DNA of 41,175 nucleotides from Bacillota bacterium (GCA_022784505.1 JALFUQ010000021.1:1-41175), one strand, 5' to 3'; shown: positions 14,493-23,880, numbered from the stretch's first letter. The notes: generated by a model not told the origin, from the letters alone. A program made the numbers and translations.

Positions 14493-16328
14493 ATGGACAA
14501 AAAGCTTGAGCGCATACTGCCAAGAGTGCAGAAGCCTGCGCGCTACACCGGCGGCGAATATAATCAGATAATAAAGAACAAGGACGAGGTCGATGTCAGG
14601 GTCGCATTCTGCTTTCCCGATACCTACGAGATAGGCATGTCGAACCTCGGCATGGGCATACTCTATTCAACGATGAATGAGCTGCCATATGTCTGGTGCG
14701 AGCGCGTGTATGCGCCTTGGGGAGACATGTATGAGGAGATGAAAAAGGCCGATATCAAGCTCTATGCGCTTGAAAGCGGTGACCCCATTTCCGAGCATGA
14801 TGTGCTTGCCTTCTCCGTCGGCTACGAGATGGCATACACCACGGTGCTCGACATGATGGACATGGCGGGACTGCCTATCCACAGCGCCGACAGGAATGAG
14901 CTTCTGCCGCTTGTTCTAATTGGCGGCACGGCCGCATTAAACCCTGAGCCCATGGCTGATTTTGTGGACATTTTCCTTCTCGGCGAGGGGGAAGAGATGA
15001 ATAACGAGCTTTTGGCGCTCATCCACGAGGCGAAGCAAAATGGCTGGAGCAAGGCCAAGTTCCTTAAAAAAGCCTGCCAGATAGGCGGCGTTTATGTCCC
15101 GAGCCTTTATACGCCTGTTTATAACGACGATAACACGATAAATCACATTGAAGTCGCGGAGGGCGCACCTGAGCGCGTCACGAAGCGCATTATAGCTGAC
15201 CTTGACAAGGCGCATTTCCCGCTGCATCCCGTTGTTCCGTCGACCGAGGTCATCCACGACCGAGTTAATCTTGAGCTTTTCCGCGGCTGCGTGCGCGGTT
15301 GCCGTTTCTGTCAGGCGGGCCATGTTTACAGACCCATACGGGCAAAAAGCCCTGAGCTGCTTGTTGAGCAGGGCAAGGCACTTCTCAAAAATACCGGCTG
15401 TCAGGATATCACACTCCTGTCGCTCAGTTCAAGCGACTACAGGCATCTATCCTGCATCTGCGACGGCCTGCTTGAATACTGCGAGCCACGCAGCATAGGT
15501 CTGTCCTTGCCGTCACTGCGAGCGGACAACTTCTCTATCGAGATAATGCACAAGCTTCAGAAGACCCGCAAAAGCGGCCTGACATTTGCACCCGAGGCCG
15601 GAAGCCAGCGCCTGCGTGACGCGATAAATAAAAATGTCACAGAGGAGGATCTTTTAAACACCTGCCGCCTTGCATTTGAGGGCGGCTGGAACAATGTTAA
15701 GCTCTATTTCATGCTCGGTCTTCCCACCGAGACCGAGGAGGATATACTCGGCATAGCAGAGCTTGCAAACCAGGTCCTGCACACATGGCGGCTTTATGCC
15801 AAAAACAAAAACAGGGGAGTGCGCATAACCGTGTCGACCTCTTGCTTTGTCCCGAAGCCGCACAGCCCGTTCCAGTGGGAAAAGCAGAACACCATGGACG
15901 AGTATATCGCCAAGGTAAACCTCCTGCGTGAGAATATAAAGGCCAAAAATGTGGTCTATAACTGGCATGATCCGCAGACAAGCTATATCGAAGCGACCCT
16001 TTCACGTGGTGACCGCCGCATGGGCAAGGTAATCGAGAAAGTGTGGCGCAATGGCGGCAGACTCGAGGCGTGGACGGACTATTTCTCGTTTGACCGCTGG
16101 ATGCAGGCGTTTGACGATGCGAGCGTTGACCCGACGTTCTATGTGCACCGTGAGCGCGATAAGGACGAAATTATGCCCTGGGATGTTGTCGATGTCGGCG
16201 TGCGCAAAGAGCATTTATGGCACGAAAAGGAGCAGTGCTACCGCTCCGAGCTCTCGCCCGACTGCCGCAAGCAATGCTCTGCCTGCGGAGCTGCAAAGCT
16301 TTTGAAGGGAGGACGCTGTGATGGATAA
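14493..16328 (+). CDS. TIGR03960-type radical SAM protein
   Basis: A 611-residue protein. The N-terminal third resembles a B12-binding-like fold (VAFCFPDTYEIGMSNLGMGILY, IGGTAALNPEPM), and the centre is a radical SAM barrel whose cluster motif is CVRGCRFC (CxxxCxxC). The C-terminus holds extra cysteines (CRKQCSACGA) that may bind a second metal. The ORF track starts 28 codons upstream; TGGAG lies 8 bases before ATG 14493, and the family N-terminus (MDKKLERILPRVQKPARY) starts there. It is paired with the DUF2344 gene, as is usual; in many genomes this pair sits near rng and rplU and an RNA or ribosome modification role has been suggested, but the substrate is unknown. Confidence 0.9.
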   Translation: MDKKLERILPRVQKPARYTGGEYNQIIKNKDEVDVRVAFCFPDTYEIGMSNLGMGILYSTMNELPYVWCERVYAPWGDMYEEMKKADIKLYALESGDPISEHDVLAFSVGYEMAYTTVLDMMDMAGLPIHSADRNELLPLVLIGGTAALNPEPMADFVDIFLLGEGEEMNNELLALIHEAKQNGWSKAKFLKKACQIGGVYVPSLYTPVYNDDNTINHIEVAEGAPERVTKRIIADLDKAHFPLHPVVPSTEVIHDRVNLELFRGCVRGCRFCQAGHVYRPIRAKSPELLVEQGKALLKNTGCQDITLLSLSSSDYRHLSCICDGLLEYCEPRSIGLSLPSLRADNFSIEIMHKLQKTRKSGLTFAPEAGSQRLRDAINKNVTEEDLLNTCRLAFEGGWNNVKLYFMLGLPTETEEDILGIAELANQVLHTWRLYAKNKNRGVRITVSTSCFVPKPHSPFQWEKQNTMDEYIAKVNLLRENIKAKNVVYNWHDPQTSYIEATLSRGDRRMGKVIEKVWRNGGRLEAWTDYFSFDRWMQAFDDASVDPTFYVHRERDKDEIMPWDVVDVGVRKEHLWHEKEQCYRSELSPDCRKQCSACGAAKLLKGGRCDG

Positions 16329-16980
16329 GTACAGACTTCTGTTTTCCAAGACCGGCAGGGCGGTCTACATCTCGCATCTTGATCTCATGCGAACCCTCAC
16401 TAGAGCGTTCCTGCGCGGCGAGTGCCGATTAAAATACTCCGAGGGCTTTAACCCCCATCCGCAGATATCCATTGCGCTTCCGCTTTCCGTCGGCACTGAG
16501 AGCGTGTGCGAGATAATGGACTTTAAGCTTCTTGAGGACAGGCAGCCTCAGGATATACTTGACGCACTGTCAAAGCAGCTGCCCGAGGGGATAGAGGCTA
16601 TCGATGTGTACTCATCCGAACGCAAGGTCAAGCAGCTAAAGTGGCTCAAGATATCCGGCGTTTTTGAGTACGACGAGCGCAGCGCCGAGAAAATGTCGGC
16701 AAAGCTCGATAAGTTTTACGAACATGACAGCATTGTCATCACCAAAAAGACGAAGCGCGGCATGGGTCAGAGCGATATAAGACCCGCCATCAAGGAGATA
16801 TCTTTTAAAGCCGACGGCAGTGATGTACGCCTCAATGCAATCATCTCCGCGCAGGAGCCAACGCTCAACCCCGAGCTGCTCGCCGAGGCGACTAGGCAGC
16901 TTTGCCCAGATATAGCGCCAGACTTTGCGAAATTCCGCAGGCTTGAGGTATTTGACGAGAATATGAGCGTTTTCCGCTAA
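16321..16980 (+). CDS. TIGR03936/DUF2344 radical-SAM-associated protein
   Basis: A 219-residue protein beginning MDKYRLLFSKTGRAVYISHLDLMR, the conserved opening of the DUF2344 family, with CRLKYSEGFNPHPQISIALPLSVG as its second signature. It has no cluster-binding motif of its own; the family accompanies, or is fused to, TIGR03960 radical SAM proteins. ATG 16321 is preferred over the GTG at 16318 because GGGAGG is 8 bases upstream. It overlaps the previous gene by 8 bases. A 9-bp hairpin (AAATGCTTG/CAAGCATTT) just after the stop has only a short T run and overlaps the next promoter. Confidence 0.88.
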   Translation: MDKYRLLFSKTGRAVYISHLDLMRTLTRAFLRGECRLKYSEGFNPHPQISIALPLSVGTESVCEIMDFKLLEDRQPQDILDALSKQLPEGIEAIDVYSSERKVKQLKWLKISGVFEYDERSAEKMSAKLDKFYEHDSIVITKKTKRGMGQSDIRPAIKEISFKADGSDVRLNAIISAQEPTLNPELLAEATRQLCPDIAPDFAKFRRLEVFDENMSVFR

Positions 16981-16987
16981 AAAATGC

Positions 16988-17016
16988 TTGCAATACAAGC
17001 ATTTGTGTGATAATAT
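16988..17016 (+). promoter_or_regulatory. Promoter of rplS
   Basis: TTGCAA (16988-16993), 17 bases, TAATAT (17011-17016) preceded by TGA. The -35 box lies in the small hairpin after the DUF2344 stop. Confidence 0.6.
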
Positions 17017-17024
17017 ACTATGGC

Positions 17025-17118
17025 TTGTGCAGATTGTACGAGCTATCAAGCGGTCCTCTGCCGAGACCCAAAGGGAGTCCTCCGGCACGAACGCCTTAAG
17101 TAAAGGAAGGATTAGACT
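17025..17118 (+). promoter_or_regulatory. Structured 5' leader of rplS
   Basis: About 95 untranslated bases with nested pairing: GCCG/CGGC around GACCC and GGGAGTC. Ribosomal-protein L19 leaders occur in Firmicutes as autoregulatory RNAs, so this could be one, but I cannot align it to the known family. AAAGGAAGG precedes the ATG. Confidence 0.4.
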
Positions 17119-17460
17119 ATGGATCTGATCAAAGTTCTCAGCGAACAGTACATGAAGCCCGAACTGCCCGAACTGAATGTCGGCGACACCGTCCGCATCA
17201 CCGTTCGCGTAAAGGAAGGCAGCCGTGAGCGCAACCAGGCTTTCGAAGGCACTATCATTGCCAAGAAGCATGGCGGCATCAACGAGACCATCACCGTTCG
17301 TCGTATCTCCTACGGCGTAGGCTGTGAGAAGGTCTTCCCCGTACACTCTCCCTCCATCGTCTCCGTAGAGACAGTTCGCCGCGGTAAAGTCCGCAGAGCA
17401 AAGCTGTACTACCTGCGTGAGCGTGTTGGTAAGAGCGCAAAGGTCAAGGAGCGTCTGTAA
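17119..17460 (+). CDS. rplS: Large ribosomal subunit protein bL19
   Basis: A 113-residue protein of normal L19 length. [27 protein letters not shown] and the following [18 protein letters not shown] are near-universal L19 sequences; [16 protein letters not shown] is the C-terminal signature. It lies at the subunit interface near the 30S contact. Codon use is strongly biased to C-ending codons, as expected for high expression. It is a monocistronic unit with its own promoter, leader and strong terminator. The downstream order lepB-rbgA-rnhB is the common Firmicutes neighbourhood of rplS. Confidence 0.98.
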   Translation: MDLIKVLSEQYMKPELPELNVGDTVRITVRVKEGSRERNQAFEGTIIAKKHGGINETITVRRISYGVGCEKVFPVHSPSIVSVETVRRGKVRRAKLYYLRERVGKSAKVKERL

Positions 17461-17481
17461 GCTCAAGACCCACAAATGGTC

Positions 17482-17509
17482 AAAAAAAGAGGCTACTGCC
17501 TCTTTTTTT
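17482..17509 (+). terminator. Terminator of rplS
   Basis: A7-GAGGC, loop TACT, GCCTC-T7: a perfect 12-bp hairpin including the A/T tracts. Confidence 0.93.
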
Positions 17510-17510
17510 G

Positions 17511-17540
17511 TTGCCTAAATGCGGGAAGTGAGTGTATAAT
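17511..17540 (+). promoter_or_regulatory. Promoter of the lepB operon
   Basis: TTGCCT (17511-17516), 18 bases, TATAAT (17535-17540), directly after the rplS terminator. Confidence 0.7.
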
Positions 17541-17572
17541 GGAGAGAAACAAATTTATCAGAGGTAATGCAA

Positions 17573-18142
17573 ATGAAAAAAGCTGATAATAAAAATAAGA
17601 AAGCCGAGGAGGTCGTGTCCGGCAGGGCGGAGATATATGACTGGATCCAGTGCATCGTCTATGCGCTCATCGCCTGCGTTATCGTATTCGTGTTTTTTGT
17701 CCGCCTCGTCGATGTTGTCGGCTCTTCGATGCACCCCACGCTCGAGGAAGGTGACAAAATGGTCGTCACGAACTTGTTTTATAAGCCCAAGCAGGGCGAT
17801 ATCATCGTATTTCAGAAGGATGACTATGCCGATTATGCCCTTGTAAAGCGCGTTATAGCAACTGAGATGCAGACGGTGGAGATAGACTTTGATAAGCACA
17901 TCGTGTATGTTGACGGCAAGGCGCTGGACGAGCCTTATATCGCCGAGCCCACTGCAAATAAGATAGATTTTACCGGCGTTCAGATAGTGCCGCCCGGCTG
18001 TGTTTTCGTCATGGGAGATAATCGAAATGATTCGACCGACAGCCGTGACGAGCGCATCGGCATGGTCGACACACGCAATATCATCGGCAAGGTTATGTTC
18101 ATTTCCTTCCCATTTGATCATATAGGCTCGCCTTATACGTAA
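17573..18142 (+). CDS. lepB: Signal peptidase I
   Basis: A 189-residue membrane serine protease that removes signal peptides from secreted proteins. One N-terminal membrane segment (about residues 24-44) is followed by the catalytic serine box GSSMHPTL, the lysine box around ALVKRVIA, and box E GDNRNDSTDSR. This is the compact single-anchor form typical of Gram-positive bacteria. The track starts two codons earlier, but GAGGT is only one base from that ATG and 7 bases from ATG 17573, so the latter is preferred. It is the first gene of a lepB-rbgA-rnhB-yraN-thrC run with gaps of 15 bases or less. Confidence 0.94.
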   Translation: MKKADNKNKKAEEVVSGRAEIYDWIQCIVYALIACVIVFVFFVRLVDVVGSSMHPTLEEGDKMVVTNLFYKPKQGDIIVFQKDDYADYALVKRVIATEMQTVEIDFDKHIVYVDGKALDEPYIAEPTANKIDFTGVQIVPPGCVFVMGDNRNDSTDSRDERIGMVDTRNIIGKVMFISFPFDHIGSPYT

Positions 18143-18147
18143 TTGCC

Positions 18148-19020
18148 ATGGCAGATATGAATTTTGAAAAAATGAATATTCAGTGGTTTCCCGGCCACAT
18201 GACCAAGGCTCAGCGCATGATCGAGGACAGTATTAAGCTTGTCGATGCCGTGTGTGAGATATTGGACGCAAGAATACCTAACTCGAGCCGCAATCCCGAT
18301 ATAGACAGACTCGCTGCCGGTAAGCCGAGGCTTATCATCCTAAACCGAGTTGATCTTGCCGACCCCGCTGTGACCGCACAGTGGAAAAAGTACTTTGAGG
18401 CGCAGGGGATAAAGATACTTGAGACCGATGCCAAGACCGGCAAGGGCGTTAACGGCTTCGTTCCGGCGCTCAGGGAATTGCTGGCGGATAAAATCGCCGA
18501 CTACGCAGCCAAAGGACAGGTGTCACGTCCGCTGCGCGTGATGATCCTCGGTATCCCCAATGTCGGAAAGTCTACATTTATTAATAAGGTAGCAAAGCGA
18601 AAGGCCGCCGTCGCAGGCGACAAGCCCGGCGTTACCCGCGGCAAGCAGTGGATAAGCATCGACCGTGGGCTTGACCTTCTTGACACTCCGGGCATACTTT
18701 GGCCGAAGTTCGACTCGCAGGAGGTTGGCGAAATGCTCGCCATAACCAATGCGATAAAGGCCGATGTCCTCGACAAAGAGACTCTTGGGGCTAATTTCAT
18801 GCTCAGACTGCGCGAAATGTACCCCGATGCGCTGACGCAGCGATATAAATTCGTCCCCGACCCGGACATGAACGGCTACGAGCTGCTTGAGGAAGCGGCA
18901 AAAAAGCGCGGTTTTTTGGTGTCAAAGGGCGAATATGATATTGAACGAATGGCAAATACCCTGCTCGGCGAGTACCACGACGGTAAGCTCGGCAGGATCA
19001 GCTTGGAGAAACCGGAATGA
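18148..19020 (+). CDS. rbgA: Ribosome biogenesis GTPase RbgA (YlqF)
   Basis: A 290-residue circularly permuted GTPase that assists late 50S assembly. The order G4 (NRVD, in place of NKxD) - G1 (GIPNVGKST) - G3 (DTPG) shows the permutation. [13 protein letters not shown] and [11 protein letters not shown] are the family's N-terminal signatures. No clear ribosome site precedes ATG 18148, which is 6 bases after the lepB stop, so translation is probably coupled; M at 18157 or 18172 are alternatives, the latter closest to the B. subtilis start. A 4-base overlap (ATGA) joins it to rnhB. The Arg for Lys in G4 is a mild oddity. Confidence 0.94.
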   Translation: MADMNFEKMNIQWFPGHMTKAQRMIEDSIKLVDAVCEILDARIPNSSRNPDIDRLAAGKPRLIILNRVDLADPAVTAQWKKYFEAQGIKILETDAKTGKGVNGFVPALRELLADKIADYAAKGQVSRPLRVMILGIPNVGKSTFINKVAKRKAAVAGDKPGVTRGKQWISIDRGLDLLDTPGILWPKFDSQEVGEMLAITNAIKADVLDKETLGANFMLRLREMYPDALTQRYKFVPDPDMNGYELLEEAAKKRGFLVSKGEYDIERMANTLLGEYHDGKLGRISLEKPE

Positions 19021-19616
19021 GTGAGCTTTGGGCGCTTGAAAACGAGATATACGCCGAGGGCTTTGACCTCATCTGCGGTGTTGACGAGGCCGGACGTGGC
19101 CCACTTGCGGGGCCGGTATGCGCCGCGGCGGTCATCTTGCCCAGAGGCATCGAGATAGCAGGTCTCAACGACTCAAAAAAGCTCACGGATAAAAAGCGTG
19201 AGGCGCTGTACGATGTTATCTGCGATAACGCTCTTACCTACGGCATAGCCTTTGCAAGCGTCGAGGAGATAGAGAGCATCAACATATTAAACGCTGCTAT
19301 GCTTGCTATGAACAGAGCAATAGAAAAGCTCTCTCCTCAGCCGCAGCTTGCACTCATTGACGGTAACCGCAACAGCGCGATAAACGTACCGAGCCGCTGC
19401 GTCATAAAGGGCGACGCAAAATGTGCCGATATCGCTGCGGCGTCGATACTCGCCAAGGTCACCCGTGACCGCTACATGCTCGAAATGGCCGAAAGGTACC
19501 CGGAATACCATTTCGAAAAACACAAGGGCTACGGCACAAAGCTGCACTACGAGGCTCTGCGTAAGTATGGCCCGAGCGAGATTCACCGCCCGAGCTTTCT
19601 GAGGAAGATGCACTGA
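19017..19616 (+). CDS. rnhB: Ribonuclease HII
   Basis: A 199-residue enzyme that cuts the RNA strand of RNA-DNA hybrids and starts removal of misincorporated ribonucleotides. [14 protein letters not shown] contains the DE acidic pair; [18 protein letters not shown] and [22 protein letters not shown] carry the remaining acidic residues and the family signature; the C-terminal [13 protein letters not shown] is also typical. The length is normal. It is coupled to rbgA upstream and shares its stop/start region with yraN (one-base overlap). Confidence 0.97.
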   Translation: MSELWALENEIYAEGFDLICGVDEAGRGPLAGPVCAAAVILPRGIEIAGLNDSKKLTDKKREALYDVICDNALTYGIAFASVEEIESINILNAAMLAMNRAIEKLSPQPQLALIDGNRNSAINVPSRCVIKGDAKCADIAAASILAKVTRDRYMLEMAERYPEYHFEKHKGYGTKLHYEALRKYGPSEIHRPSFLRKMH

Positions 19617-19972
19617 TGGATAACAGGCAGCTTGGCGCATGGGGCGAAAAGAAGGCTGCAAATTATTTGCGCCTGCGCGGATATAAGATAATTGACATGA
19701 ACTGCCGCTACAGGCAGGGGGAGATAGATATCGTTGCCTCAAAGCGTGGTTACATCGTTTTTGTCGAGGTCAAGCTCCGCAAAAACGACAGCTACGCCGA
19801 GGCAAAGGAATTTGTCACCGCCGCAAAGCAGCAGCGGGTGATGATTGCGGCGCAGCTTTGGCTTCAACAAAATGAGACCGAGCTTCAGCCGCGGTTTGAT
19901 GTGATAGAGATATATGCGCCTAACGGCGAAAAGGGCAGGATCAGGATAAATCACATCGAGAATGCATTTTAA
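19616..19972 (+). CDS. yraN: YraN family (UPF0102) putative endonuclease
   Basis: A 118-residue protein with a predicted Holliday-junction-resolvase-like nuclease fold. LGAWGEKKAANYLRLRGYKI, GEIDIVA and VFVEVKLRK correspond to the E...D...ExK nuclease core. Family members usually follow rnhB, as here. Its cellular role is not established. The start overlaps the rnhB stop by one base. Confidence 0.9.
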   Translation: MDNRQLGAWGEKKAANYLRLRGYKIIDMNCRYRQGEIDIVASKRGYIVFVEVKLRKNDSYAEAKEFVTAAKQQRVMIAAQLWLQQNETELQPRFDVIEIYAPNGEKGRIRINHIENAF

Positions 19973-19984
19973 CAGGTGATTAAA

Positions 19985-21454
19985 ATGATGTATAACAGCA
20001 CAAGAGATAAAGCTTGCCGTGTCAGTGCGGCACATGCCATTGTTCACGGACTTGCACCCGACGGCGGCCTTTTTGTGCCCGAGGAGCTTCCGCAGCTCAG
20101 CCTTGCGCAGATAGAGGCTCTCAGCAAGACCGATTACCGCGGCAGGGCAGAGGAGATTCTTTCTTTGTTCCTTGATGAGTTTGATAGAGCGGAGATAAAG
20201 CGTATCGTCAGCGCAGCCTATGACGATAATTTTGACGATGCCGCCGTTGCTCCGCTTCATATAATTGACGGCAAGACCGCTGTTTTGGAGCTTTGGCACG
20301 GCCCGACATGCGCATTTAAAGACATGGCACTGCAAATTCTGCCGCACCTGCTCACCGCATCGCTCAAAAAATGCGGCGAGATGAGAAAGGTATGCATCCT
20401 CGTCGCCACGAGTGGCGATACCGGTAAGGCGGCGCTCGAGGGCTTTGCCGATGTTGAGGATACAAAGATACTGGTGTTTTACCCGCACAACGGCGTGTCC
20501 GATGTACAGAAGCTGCAAATGGTGACCCAACGTGGCAAAAATGTCTCCGTTGCGGCGGTCAACGGCAACTTTGACGATGCTCAGACCGGTGTTAAGACTC
20601 TGTTCAGCGATACGGAGCTTGCTCAGGAGCTTTCCGATAAGGGCTGGTTCCTGTCGTCTGCAAACTCTATAAACTGGGGCAGACTTCTGCCGCAAATAGT
20701 GTATTATTTCTCGGCGTACTGCGATCTTCTAAACTCAAATGGTTTAAAACTCGGCGACGCGGTCGACTTTGCCGTTCCCACCGGCAACTTCGGTGATATC
20801 CTCGCCTGCTGGTACGCAAAACGGATGGGGCTGCCTGTCGGTAAGCTCATCTGCGCATCTAATGAGAACAATGTCCTCGCCGATTTCTTCAATACCGGAA
20901 CATACGACCGCAACAGAGCTTTCCACACGACGATATCCCCGTCGATGGACATCCTCGTTTCGAGCAATCTCGAACGCCTGCTGTACTCCGTCTGCGGTGA
21001 TGACAAGCTCGTTTCCGAGTATATGCGCAGGCTTTCTGAAAAGGGAAGCTACACCGTAAGCGATGCGATATTCAAGGTCTTGTCGGATAACTTCGTCGGC
21101 GGTTTCTGCACCGATGTCGATACAAAGGCAACCATTGCCGATGTGTACAATGAGCACGGCTATCTTATCGATACTCATACCGCAGTTGCGTACAAGCTCA
21201 TGCAGAAATATAAAACGGACAGACAGACGGTCGTTGTCTCAACCGCAAGCCCGTTCAAGTTTTGCGACAGTGTGCTTGACGCTCTCGGCGAAAAGGCCGA
21301 CGATTCCGGCGTGAAGCTCATAGAAAAGCTTGCATCATTTACCGGAAATGCCGCACCCGCTCCTCTGTGCGGCCTTGATAAGCGCCTCGTGCGCTTTGAA
21401 ACCGTCATAGAAAAGCAAGCTATGAAGCAGACAGTCACAGAGTTTCTAAAGTGA
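19985..21454 (+). CDS. thrC: Threonine synthase
   Basis: A 489-residue PLP enzyme converting O-phosphohomoserine to threonine. The N-terminal YNSTRD, PDGGLFVPEE and the PLP-lysine motif HGPTCAFKDMALQ (K112) are characteristic, as are ATSGDTGKAALEGF (phosphate cup) and AVPTGNFGDILACWYAKRMGLP. The length matches the long, fungal-like/E. coli-type class. The track uses an earlier GTG; AGGTGAT overlaps that GTG and lies 4-8 bases before ATG 19985/19988, so one of these is the start. It ends the lepB run; a short GC hairpin follows. Confidence 0.95.
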   Translation: MMYNSTRDKACRVSAAHAIVHGLAPDGGLFVPEELPQLSLAQIEALSKTDYRGRAEEILSLFLDEFDRAEIKRIVSAAYDDNFDDAAVAPLHIIDGKTAVLELWHGPTCAFKDMALQILPHLLTASLKKCGEMRKVCILVATSGDTGKAALEGFADVEDTKILVFYPHNGVSDVQKLQMVTQRGKNVSVAAVNGNFDDAQTGVKTLFSDTELAQELSDKGWFLSSANSINWGRLLPQIVYYFSAYCDLLNSNGLKLGDAVDFAVPTGNFGDILACWYAKRMGLPVGKLICASNENNVLADFFNTGTYDRNRAFHTTISPSMDILVSSNLERLLYSVCGDDKLVSEYMRRLSEKGSYTVSDAIFKVLSDNFVGGFCTDVDTKATIADVYNEHGYLIDTHTAVAYKLMQKYKTDRQTVVVSTASPFKFCDSVLDALGEKADDSGVKLIEKLASFTGNAAPAPLCGLDKRLVRFETVIEKQAMKQTVTEFLK

Positions 21455-21459
21455 TATGT

Positions 21460-21479
21460 ACGGGACAATGTCCCGTTTG
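21460..21479. terminator. Weak terminator after thrC
   Basis: ACGGGAC, loop AAT, GTCCCGT, followed only by TTGG. It also lies just downstream of the DUF1540 gene on minus. Confidence 0.45.
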
Positions 21480-21480
21480 G

Positions 21481-21663
21481 TCAGTCGCAGCAGCCTCTGG
21501 GGCAGAAAGTGCCGCAGAAGGTCTCGGACTTTGTGGTCGCTCTCTCGTTCTGAACCTTGATCTGGGAAGCAGCGCACTTGTTGTCGATGGTGTTGTACTT
21601 GCATGTGCTTACATCGCAGCCAACGCCGGTTATCTCGCTATGGTTCATTTTCTTTTCACTCAT
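21481..21663 (-). CDS. DUF1540 domain cysteine-rich mini-protein
   Basis: A 60-residue protein with eight cysteines in the DUF1540 pattern: GCDVSTCKYNTIDNKCAAS, then ETFCGTFCPRGCCD. Such proteins are thought to bind metal and are common in Clostridia; function is unknown. GGAGGTATG lies 5-10 bases before the ATG, a very good ribosome site, so it is a real gene and not a shadow. It converges on thrC and diverges from the phosphoesterase gene. Confidence 0.85.
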   Translation of the reverse strand: MSEKKMNHSEITGVGCDVSTCKYNTIDNKCAASQIKVQNERATTKSETFCGTFCPRGCCD

Positions 21664-21739
21664 TGATTCATACCTCCGATAGTATTGCCGTTGGGCAGTA
21701 TTATTGTCTGCTTATTAATCATTAATATACGGAGGCGTT

Positions 21740-22426
21740 ATGTCTTTATATGCGATAGGCGATCTGCATTTGTCGCTCGGCACCGATAAACCGATGGATG
21801 TTTTCGGCGGCAGATGGGAAAACTATGTAGAAAAAATCAAAAAAGGCTTTTCGACCTTAAATGACGATGACCTCACGGTCATATGTGGTGATATAAGCTG
21901 GGGAATGTCATTGGACGAGACGCTTGAGGACTTCAAGTTCATCGACCGTCTGCCGGGCAGAAAGATTATTTTAAAGGGCAATCACGATTATTGGTGGTCA
22001 ACGGCAACAAAGGCAAAAAATTTTTTTACCGAGCACGATATTACGACGATAGATATTCTTCACAACAACTGCTTTAAATATGGAAATGTCGCCCTGTGCG
22101 GGACCCGAGGCTGGTTTTACGAGGAAAGCAAGGGCGATGAGCATGACAAAAAGATCATGAACCGTGAGATCATGCGATTAGATGCCTCGCTCAAGGCAGC
22201 AGGTGAGGTAGAGAAGTATGTTTTCCTGCACTACCCGCCGAAATACTATAATTACGAGTGTCCAGAGATACTGGAGCTTCTGCGCAATTACGGTGTCAGG
22301 CGCTGCATTTACGGCCATATTCACGGCCCGGGCTGCGCATTTGCCTTTAACGGAATGTACGGGAACGCGAAATTTGACCTGGTTTCTGCCGATTATATAC
22401 AGTTTGAGCCCAAAAAGCTGCTGTAA
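21740..22426 (+). CDS. Calcineurin-like metallophosphoesterase
   Basis: A 228-residue protein with the five phosphoesterase blocks: GDLHLS (DxH), GDISWGM (GDxx), KGNHDYWW (GNHD), LHYPP and YGHIHGPG (GHxH). These bind two metal ions. It resembles the COG1768 group of predicted phosphohydrolases; the substrate is unknown. CGGAGG sits 4-5 bases before the ATG. It is a single-gene unit, divergent from the DUF1540 gene across a 76-base gap. Confidence 0.92.
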   Translation: MSLYAIGDLHLSLGTDKPMDVFGGRWENYVEKIKKGFSTLNDDDLTVICGDISWGMSLDETLEDFKFIDRLPGRKIILKGNHDYWWSTATKAKNFFTEHDITTIDILHNNCFKYGNVALCGTRGWFYEESKGDEHDKKIMNREIMRLDASLKAAGEVEKYVFLHYPPKYYNYECPEILELLRNYGVRRCIYGHIHGPGCAFAFNGMYGNAKFDLVSADYIQFEPKKLL

Positions 22427-22451
22427 ATACACATTATTAATATAAAAAACA

Positions 22452-22480
22452 TTGCTTTTAGCGGGATAATCTGCTATTAT
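22452..22480 (+). promoter_or_regulatory. Promoter of tig
   Basis: TTGCTT (22452-22457), 17 bases, TGC-TATTAT (hexamer 22475-22480). I see no CIRCE or CtsR-like heat-shock operator around it. Confidence 0.65.
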
Positions 22481-22521
22481 GCTTAAGTGTTTGAAAGAAC
22501 ATTATTAGGAGGAAGACATAA

Positions 22522-23823
22522 ATGCAAGTAAGAAACGTAGAAAAAAACGAAAATAATACTGCAACTTTTCAGGTTGAAGTTGATCCTGCCGAGTTTGACA
22601 AGGCTGTCGACAAAGCCTTTAACAATGTCAAGGGCAGTATAAATATCCCCGGCTTCAGAAAGGGCAAGGCTCCCCGTGCAGTCGTTGAGGGCATGTACGG
22701 CGCAGACGCTTTCTATCAGGACGCTATCGAAGTTGTAGCTCCCGACGCATTCGGCTACGGCATCGACAACAGCGGCCTTAAGATGATCGGCAGACCCAGC
22801 ATGACCGATTTTGAGATCACCGATGACAAGTCCCTCGTCCTCACCTTCAAGGTTGACCTGTTCCCCGTGATCACCCTCGGCCAGTACAAGGGCCTGAGCG
22901 CACAGAAGGGCGACGCAACTGTCACCGACGAGATGGTCGAGGCTGAGATCAATGCTGACCGCAAGCGTAACTCCCGCTTTGTTGATGTTGACCGTGAGGC
23001 TCAGGAAGGCGACACCGCAAGCATCGACTTTGACGGCTACCTTGACGGCGAGAAGTTTGAAGGCGGCTACGGCGAGGGATACCGCCTCGAAATCGGCTCC
23101 CACACCTTCGTCCCCGGCTTCGAGGATCAGATCATCGGCATGAAGGTCGGCGAGACCAAGGATATAAATATCACCTTCCCTGAGGATTACGCTGCCGAGC
23201 TGGCAGGTAAGGACGTTGTCTTCAAGGTAAAGCTCAATAGTCTCTGCGTTGCAGAGCTTCCCGAGCTTGACGACGACTTTGTACAGGATGTTTCCGAGTT
23301 CGAGACCGTCGACGAGTACAGAGCTGACCTGCGTAAGGAGATGGAGAAGAGAGCTGTCGAGAATGTTGAGGCTGCTTTCCGTTCCGACATTATCAAGCAG
23401 GCATGCGAGAACATGACCGTTGATATCCCCGAGGTCCTCATCAACGCCAAGGTCGAAGAGCTTGTACACACCTATGCTAACAACTTCGGCGTCACCGACC
23501 CCAAGCTCACCACTGAGGATATCATCAAGATGATGGGTCTTGACGACGAGTCGCTCAATAACACCATCCGTCCCGTCGCCGTCAACCAGGTAAAGCAGGA
23601 GCTTCTGCTTGAGGCTGTCATCGAGGAAGAGGGCATCGACATCTCCGGTGAGGCATTTGACGAGTATGTAAAGACCACTGCCGAGTCCGTCGACGCTACC
23701 CCCGAGTCCATCCTCAACTACTTCGGCGAGGAGTTTATAAAGAACGAGTATAAGAGAGAGCAGGCCACCAAGATCATTATGGATTCTGCGATCGTTGCCC
23801 CCAAAGAGGAAACAGCTGAATAA
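22522..23823 (+). CDS. tig: Trigger factor, ribosome-associated chaperone and prolyl isomerase
   Basis: A 433-residue protein of normal length. The N-terminal ribosome-binding domain has the signature PGFRKGKAPR; the FKBP-type isomerase domain (about residues 150-235) includes GDTASIDFDGYLDG and GSHTFVPGFEDQIIGMKVGE; the rest is the helical chaperone arm. It meets nascent chains at the exit tunnel. Codon use is strongly biased, as for rplS, consistent with abundance. TAGGAGG is 8-9 bases before the ATG. It heads the tig-clpP-clpX-lon block, so folding and degradation genes lie together. Confidence 0.98.
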   Translation: MQVRNVEKNENNTATFQVEVDPAEFDKAVDKAFNNVKGSINIPGFRKGKAPRAVVEGMYGADAFYQDAIEVVAPDAFGYGIDNSGLKMIGRPSMTDFEITDDKSLVLTFKVDLFPVITLGQYKGLSAQKGDATVTDEMVEAEINADRKRNSRFVDVDREAQEGDTASIDFDGYLDGEKFEGGYGEGYRLEIGSHTFVPGFEDQIIGMKVGETKDINITFPEDYAAELAGKDVVFKVKLNSLCVAELPELDDDFVQDVSEFETVDEYRADLRKEMEKRAVENVEAAFRSDIIKQACENMTVDIPEVLINAKVEELVHTYANNFGVTDPKLTTEDIIKMMGLDDESLNNTIRPVAVNQVKQELLLEAVIEEEGIDISGEAFDEYVKTTAESVDATPESILNYFGEEFIKNEYKREQATKIIMDSAIVAPKEETAE

Positions 23824-23880
23824 TTGTCGGATTATTCGGATATGATCTCCTGGATAGGCTAATTATGAAAGGAGACTATT

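Noticed and set aside
22483-23469. 328-aa minus-strand ORF antisense to tig
   Set aside because: Shadow of a highly expressed gene; low-complexity L/D/V-rich composition and no start signal.
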